Origin: Parus major | Taxonomy: Eukaryota; Chordata; Aves; Passeriformes; Paridae | Assembly (NCBI RefSeq): GCF_001522545.3 | Contig: NC_031781.1 | Span: 10,297,487-10,361,486 of the forward strand | Reading direction: 5' to 3' | Length of the DNA stretch: 64,000 bases | The notes under the pieces: generated by a model | What the model saw: only the letters and a program-made list of their open reading frames with translations | Database searches by the model: none | What the model was told of the DNA's origin: nothing | Translations under genes and position numbers: made by a program | Shown: positions 58,380 to 64,000 of the stretch, one piece after another | Position numbering within the stretch: position 1 is the stretch's first letter | Layout of the letters: each line of letters opens with the position of its first letter

Positions 58380-59130
58380 TGGCTTCTGTGAGAAGTTTCC
58401 CACCATGTCTGGCAGAGCCAATCTCTGATGGTTCTGAAGATGGACATGCTGCTGGCCAAAACTGGGCCAATTAGAGATGGTGGTAACGCCTCTGTGATGA
58501 CATATTTAAGAAGAAAACAAAGTCACATGCAGTGTTAATTCCAGCTAGAGAGGAGGAGGAGGTGAGAACATGTGAGGGAAACAACATGGAGACACCAAGG
58601 TCAGTGGAGAAGGAGGGAGAGGAGATGCTCCAGGTGCTGGAGCCGAGGTTCTTCTGCAAACCATGGTGAAGCAGCTGTGCCCCTGCAGCCCCTGGGGATC
58701 CATGGGGGATACAGAGATCCATGTACAGCCCATGGGGATCCATTGGGGATACAGAGATCCATGTACAGCCCATGGGGATCCATGGGGGATGCAGAGATCC
58801 ATGTACAGCCCATGGGGATCCATGCAGAGATCCACAGGGGATGCAGAGATCCACCAGCAGCCCCAGAGGAGGTGCCCATGCCGGAGCAGGTGGATGCCTG
58901 GAGGAAGCTGTGATCCAGTGGGAGACCCAGTGGAGAGAGGGGGCTCTGCTTCCAGGCTGGAGCAGCCTGTCCTTGGAGGGCTGCACCCCATGGAAGAGTG
59001 ACCCCCAGCACAGCAGTTTTGGAGGACTGTGTGCCCATGGGGGGAATCATGTTGCAGCAGGTGCTGTACGGCTGCTGTTCGTGACAGTGGACCCACACCA
59101 GAGAGTCCCAAGGAACAGAAGCTCACAGGC
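58380..59130 (+). mobile_element. Endogenous-retrovirus LTR-like block (solo LTR, approximate ends)
   Basis: Wording such as GGCCAATTAGAGATGGTGGT, ACGCCTCTGTGATGACATAT, then TTTAAGAAG, followed by GGAGCAGGTGGATGCCTGGA and repeated CCCATGG phrases, matches LTRs that I know as abundant in songbird genomes (ERVL-type by memory). CATATTTAAG would be its TATA box. No gag, pol or env frame flanks it, so it is read as a solo LTR. Exact ends and target-site duplication were not determined. Confidence 0.6.
58691..58861 (+). repeat. 40-bp tandem repeat inside the LTR
   Basis: Units at 58691-58730, 58731-58770 and 58771-58810 are nearly identical (each CATGGGGATCCATGG-like, then GATACAGAGATCCATG, then TACAGCC). 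A fourth, rearranged unit follows to about 58861. Forty is not a multiple of three, so all frames are opened on both strands and give spurious GLYMDLC-type repeats. Confidence 0.95.
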
Positions 59131-62100
59131 ACTCAGCTTCACTGGATACTGAAGCTCTGTGGGGCTCCTTACACTTGAATGTGTGAAATTTATCATGGAT
59201 ATATGCACATATATTGAGTCTTTCCCTCTAGCACCAATCAGCAAAATTCTCCCTAGCATTGTATCTGGAAGCCCTTCGAGCAGGGTAATTTAAGAAACCA
59301 AAGTCATTCCTTGGGAGTGATTAATCCAGTCACTGCTCCTCATGGAAACTATGTCTTCCCTCGTATTTTCTCATGGGCATGAAAATCTAGATTTGAAGCT
59401 GGAGTCATACACAGATGTTTTTAAACACAGAAAGTCATGCTGATCATCCCCACACCAGGAAAACCACCTGCCTGGGGAGCTCATTTAATCCTGGAAGCTT
59501 CCTGGAGGGCTCCAAAACGTTTTCAAATGTTGTGAAATGAAAAACCAAATTAAAATCCTGAATTCTTAGTGCTTAGGTTACAACACAACTCCAGCCCCAC
59601 TCTAGGAAAGTAATGCTTTGCCTGCTCTACAGAGATATTTCAGAGATCTTTCTTTGGAGGTTCAGACACTAAGAAGCATGAAATAAGACACTTGGAAGTG
59701 GCAATTCAATTCCATCTTCATCAGTAACAGGGAATTAACTGCTAATGGCTAATAGCTGACTGTAATTACATATTAAGTATAGTAATGAATGAAGATGAGA
59801 AACATGAGAGCCTTCATATGCAAAATTACCCAAATTACACAGTCCTTTCTGTTTTCCAAATAGTCAGCAACCTCATGAAAAGGGCTTGTAATAAAAGGGA
59901 TTTCTGCATTTTATTGTTTCTACAGATATCTCAGGAAAAGCAGCATGGTTTCCCCAGAAGTCCAGGGCTGCATCTGAAGCCTAATTTACCTTCTTGCAGC
60001 TGAATCAGCAGCCTGGGCCAATAGCTGGGACAACATGTCATATCAAATAGTAATAAACCCAAAGTCTGATGGTAAAGTTGATTGACAAAGAAGAAATTTC
60101 TTGTTCTATGGATATTGCCAGAGTAAAAGCATCTCTCAGAAGAGAGATTCTCCTTCTGATAGTTCCAGAGAACTTCATGTGCCACTGAGAATAACCAGCC
60201 TGTTCATTTCCTGATCTCTTCACCACCTCTTCTCAAAGGCTGTTCTGGCAGGATGGCAGCTTTCTGCAGATGTGGGAGCACAGGCTGGGTATGCCCCTTT
60301 GCTGGAGAGGTTCAGAGACCTGACACCGGCAAAGAGGTCTGTGAGTACCACTAAAGGTCACTGTGCAGTTGGGAATCTTCTCTGCAGGGACAGCAATAAG
60401 CTCTTGGCAGCTCTCTCAGACTCCAGGGGATTTTGGGAACCAGTTTGAGTGGTGCCACCAAAAAAGGGAAGCACAGGATGTGGAGAGAAAGACAAGAATA
60501 AAGCCTGTCGCCGTGTCCCGTAAGTAGCTGCAACTTGATGACTCTCATTAGTGCCACTGAAAGGAAAAGCAAGCCCCTGTGAACTCACACAAGTTTCTTC
60601 TTGTTAACATGATTTTCACGTACCACAAGCTCCCTGGCTCACTTCAGGGGCTGGCTCATATCATTCCTCACAGACTTGCTTGAGCCTGTATCAGACATAC
60701 TCCCTCTTTCCATCCTCCTTTCACACCCACTTCTCCCTTTGCTTTCCTGCCACCTCTCTGCCACCCTTTTTTGCAGCACCATCTGTCCAGAATGGATTTA
60801 TCTCTTTTTCCTTAAACCAAGCTCTTCCTGAGAAGCACGTACACAATTTGAGCGAGTCCAAAATCAAAAACCAGGCTAACGCTAAAAGAAAACACATCTT
60901 TCTGACTGCCCCTCATTCAGAGTTCCCACCTGGCAAACATTTTCAACTCATTGTTAGAGGATTGTTGCCTGCTGGATATGCACTTCACTCCACAAGCCAG
61001 TTCTTCCCCAGGTGTCTTTCACGTGGGGTCTTCCATGCCAAGTGACAAACCGCCACCTTCGTGTGAGATAGTGGCAGCAGCTCAGAGAGAACAAGCTTGG
61101 AAGCAGCAGGTTGGAAGGAAAAGAGCAGGAAAAGCTTTGAGATTGAAGGGGACTTGTTTGAATCCCTTCCATCAAACTCCAAATGCCTTCAGTGATGAAG
61201 GGGGAAAAGAAAAACCAGAAAAGTTAAATACCCTTCATGCCAGGACTACAGCCAGTGAAAGTCAGCACTGCTCCACTGCCATGTGGGTGACTTCAAACAC
61301 AGACCCTCCCTCACCCCTTCCATGGGGAAAGTCATACAAAGTGCACATCCACAGACACACAGGACACTCTATCCTAAAGGCAGAGCAAAAGAGATCCCAG
61401 CTGAAATAAATCAATGTATGGCTCCAGTGGTGCAGCATTGAACTGTTGAATTTGAACCAACTTTAAACTTGCATTAAGTATATGTTATATAAAGTAAATC
61501 TCAGAAAAGGGATTCTCAGATACCAAAATCAAGCCAAGTTACAGCCAGCTTCTCAATTCCCTCATCATCCTTTCTTAGGCAGCTTTACAATTAGTGTCAA
61601 TGAAAGTTTTGCCTGAGTAGTGACACAGTAAAAATAGACTCAGAATTATCAGGATTTGACCCAGAGCCTTTAATACACAGAAATAGACAGACCCACACCC
61701 CAACACACACGGAGAGGGCAAACCGCAGGAGTGATAATGAGCTTTGATTTTTCATCAGCCACAGAAATATCAGCTATGCCGCCAGTACATTCCACAATAG
61801 GGCAATATTTATATTTGATCCCTGCAGTGGTTTCACACTGCACGTTACATAAGCCAGTCATTCCCCATACAGTAATGGAAACAGAAAGCATTTGCCATGG
61901 TTTATTTTTTGCATCAGGCATTCTTTGCCAGGTACTCATGGGAAGCAAGATGGCAGGGGAATGGCACTAAATTTCCCCTGTGCTGACTCCAGGGAGGCCG
62001 TGAACAAGCAGTGCAGGAGTTTCATTCTTTTTTTGGAACTCTTGCAGGAGCTTCTGGCTCGTCTTGCCCCCTTTGCATACCTAGAAGGTGTCATGTGCTA

Positions 62101-64000
62101 CGAGAGTGTATTTGCTGACAGAACAAATTTGGCCCCAGTGCCCAGAAAAGGCTGTTCTCTGCAGGGAGTGCCCCTCCTCCTACCTGTGTGAAAGGGGCTC
62201 AAACAAACCTCGGGGTGAGATCACCCTTCCCACAAGTGCCATTATCTTCCTGTGATCTCTGCTAGAAAAGCACCGTAGATAATGAGCTCAAAGATAGGTT
62301 GAACCCTTCACTGAGCCCTAGTCTGTGGGATAAATTTCTAGGCAGAGTGAAATGAAAATTCAATATTATTGAAAGGGACTGACCATTTAATATTGACACC
62401 AGCATTAACTACACAAAATAGCTACTTAGTAACCTTTTGTGAGTCCATCCACCACCATTCTCAGGTTATATAAACATATGACTCTGAAAGGAAACTTGGA
62501 TCCAGAGTGAAGACACCACAACTTGACTTCAGCTCTGGGTTTAGGTGGAACCCACTACACATGTGGGATCATCCAGCAACATTGCTTGTTCTCTAATTTT
62601 TTTTGAATCTGTGCTTCAGGGTAAGATTTGGACAGATTATTTCCTGCTGTTAGACATTCTTAGAGGGTGAAAGCTGAACTCTCAAGAACTTCACAGAGCT
62701 GTAGTATTGTTCTTTGAGTCTTTTGGAAACAGGCTGGAAGAAAAGAATCTGCCTAAGCCATGTCTCCCACACTAAAGTAAGATCACTCAAGCCTGGAATA
62801 AAAAGCACTCTCCTTATTTCTGAACAAGCCACTCTGTGCACCAGGTACAGAATATCCTGAGCCCCAATGGCAGCCCCTGAGGAGCTGGGAGCGTTTTGCC
62901 TTTGAAAGGCTAGGCCCTAAGCTTGTGCTTACACAGAACAACATCTTTCCCTGTGTAATCTCAGCCCACCCTTGCACAGTGCTCAGAGCCTTGCAGAGGG
63001 CTGGGCAGACAGGGGACATGGCGCTCCACAATGTGCAAACCGTGCCCAATGCTGCCCAGGCAGACTGCTAACATCTGACTGCAACCACAAGGTCAGGGAA
63101 AGAACTGCGGTGGGAGAGCTGGGAACATGCCCCAGTGAGCTAGAAGGGCTTGGGAGCAGCTTGAAGGTTTTATTGGCAGGGATCAGAAGATAGCAATGCA
63201 CTTAAAATCTGCCTTTTCTCTGTAACCTGTGTAAGCTCTTTTTTGTGGTGCCTAATTGCTTACAAACTGTGAAGGGACACAAGGGCTGGCATTTTATCAT
63301 GTCTTTTGCTTCCAGCAAACAGGCTCGATTATTTTTTGCATCCTTGCTGGAAAGAACAGAGCAGACTGTACTCCAGGACTTTGTTACCTCAGGACATATG
63401 ATCACCATTCGTATGTGTCACACTCAGACTTACGCCAGCCTGTTAGCAGAGCTGGAATAGTAAAGGCAGTGAGAGACAAGTTGCATTTCCACAACCCTCC
63501 AGCTGTCAAGAGGAGCAGAGACTGACAGAAATAAGCTGCATAGAGGAGACAGGCCAAACCAGAAATAATCCATCATGTGCCACAGTTCCCAGATTCCTCA
63601 GGATCCTTTCCGAGGAATCTGATGTCAGGCGTTGGGCATGTCAGCACGACTTGCACTTTGGTGATTTTCCATCTGTAGCTGCTGTTCCTGATATTGTATG
63701 AAGGGTTAACACTGACATGGAACACTTTAGCAACAGCTGGAGGAGCAGTGGCCAGCTCTTCTTTGCCTACTGACAGTCTTGCACAGCCAGCACCCACAAG
63801 GCACGTTGTGCAAGGCTGGGAATATCTCAGAGAAAGAAGGACAGCAGCTCCACTGGGGGCTCACTGCAGTCCTGTGTGCTGTCACAGGTTGAACATGCTG
63901 TGGATAGCACGCTTAGCCCCCTTCTGGCTGACTTCCAGAGACAGCTGAAGTCACAGAGAAGCCCTCAGAGCCCCACAGACCTCACTGGTGGGTATGGGAC
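59131..64000. other. No gene recognised
   Basis: Nearly 5 kb with no exon, RNA gene or clear repeat that I can name. Open frames of 120-152 codons near 60.7-61.4 kb have no recognisable content and no good splice signals in phase. A compositionally smooth, stop-poor stretch at about 61730-61950 could be conserved non-coding DNA, but this cannot be judged from one sequence. Confidence 0.5.

Noticed and set aside
58471..59152. Several overlapping 110-195 codon frames on both strands with repeated MDPHGLYMDLC-type phrases
   Set aside because: They are products of the 40-bp tandem repeat in the LTR; the period is not a multiple of three, so all frames open.
1..64000. Possible new multi-gene system, CRISPR array, tRNA or rRNA gene cluster
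   Set aside because: Only two ordinary vertebrate genes and scattered repeats can be supported; no repeat-spacer pattern and no complete tRNA cloverleaf was seen by eye.

Overview
The window is vertebrate nuclear DNA, almost certainly from a bird and probably a songbird. The genes are split by GT-AG introns. A CR1 LINE 3' end with its octamer tail lies near 49.5 kb, and an LTR-like block near 58.4-59.1 kb resembles endogenous-retrovirus LTRs I know from passerine genomes. There are no bacterial-type operons, phage genes or CRISPR arrays.

Two protein-coding genes can be read, and they face each other tail to tail. (1) CHST13 (chondroitin 4-O-sulfotransferase 3) is on the plus strand at about 7.0-11.7 kb. 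Its second exon (7019-7095) and its large catalytic last exon (10382-11227, poly(A) signal 11671) are present. The first exon, which should carry the Golgi signal-anchor, was not found. (2) SLC41A3 (an MgtE-type magnesium/cation transporter) is on the minus strand from about 44 kb down to about 18.5 kb. All ten coding exons of the long form can be chained with matching phases into 485 residues. The non-coding first exon runs into a 330-base assembly gap in a CpG island. A second, alternative first coding exon (37889-38083) sits inside the large first coding intron and gives a 453-residue form with a different N-terminus and a different first membrane helix.

Layout: 1-7.0 kb is upstream or intronic to CHST13, with no recognised exon. 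7.0-11.7 kb is CHST13. 11.7-18.4 kb lies between the convergent 3' ends and contains a 20-copy 16-bp minisatellite that runs into an isolated CpG-dense patch near 14.2 kb. 18.4-44 kb is SLC41A3, with a 17-unit GGGAT array just upstream of its last exon. 44.3-64 kb has no gene I can recognise: it holds one CR1 fragment, one tRNA-B-box-bearing SINE-like stretch, an LTR with an internal 40-bp tandem repeat, and one weak candidate signal-peptide exon near 57 kb.

The two genes have no evident shared pathway. CHST13 sulfates chondroitin in the Golgi and SLC41A3 moves magnesium across membranes; they are only neighbours. I found no convincing new multi-gene system. The most interesting biology is the pair of mutually exclusive first-helix exons of SLC41A3 and its candidate second promoter.
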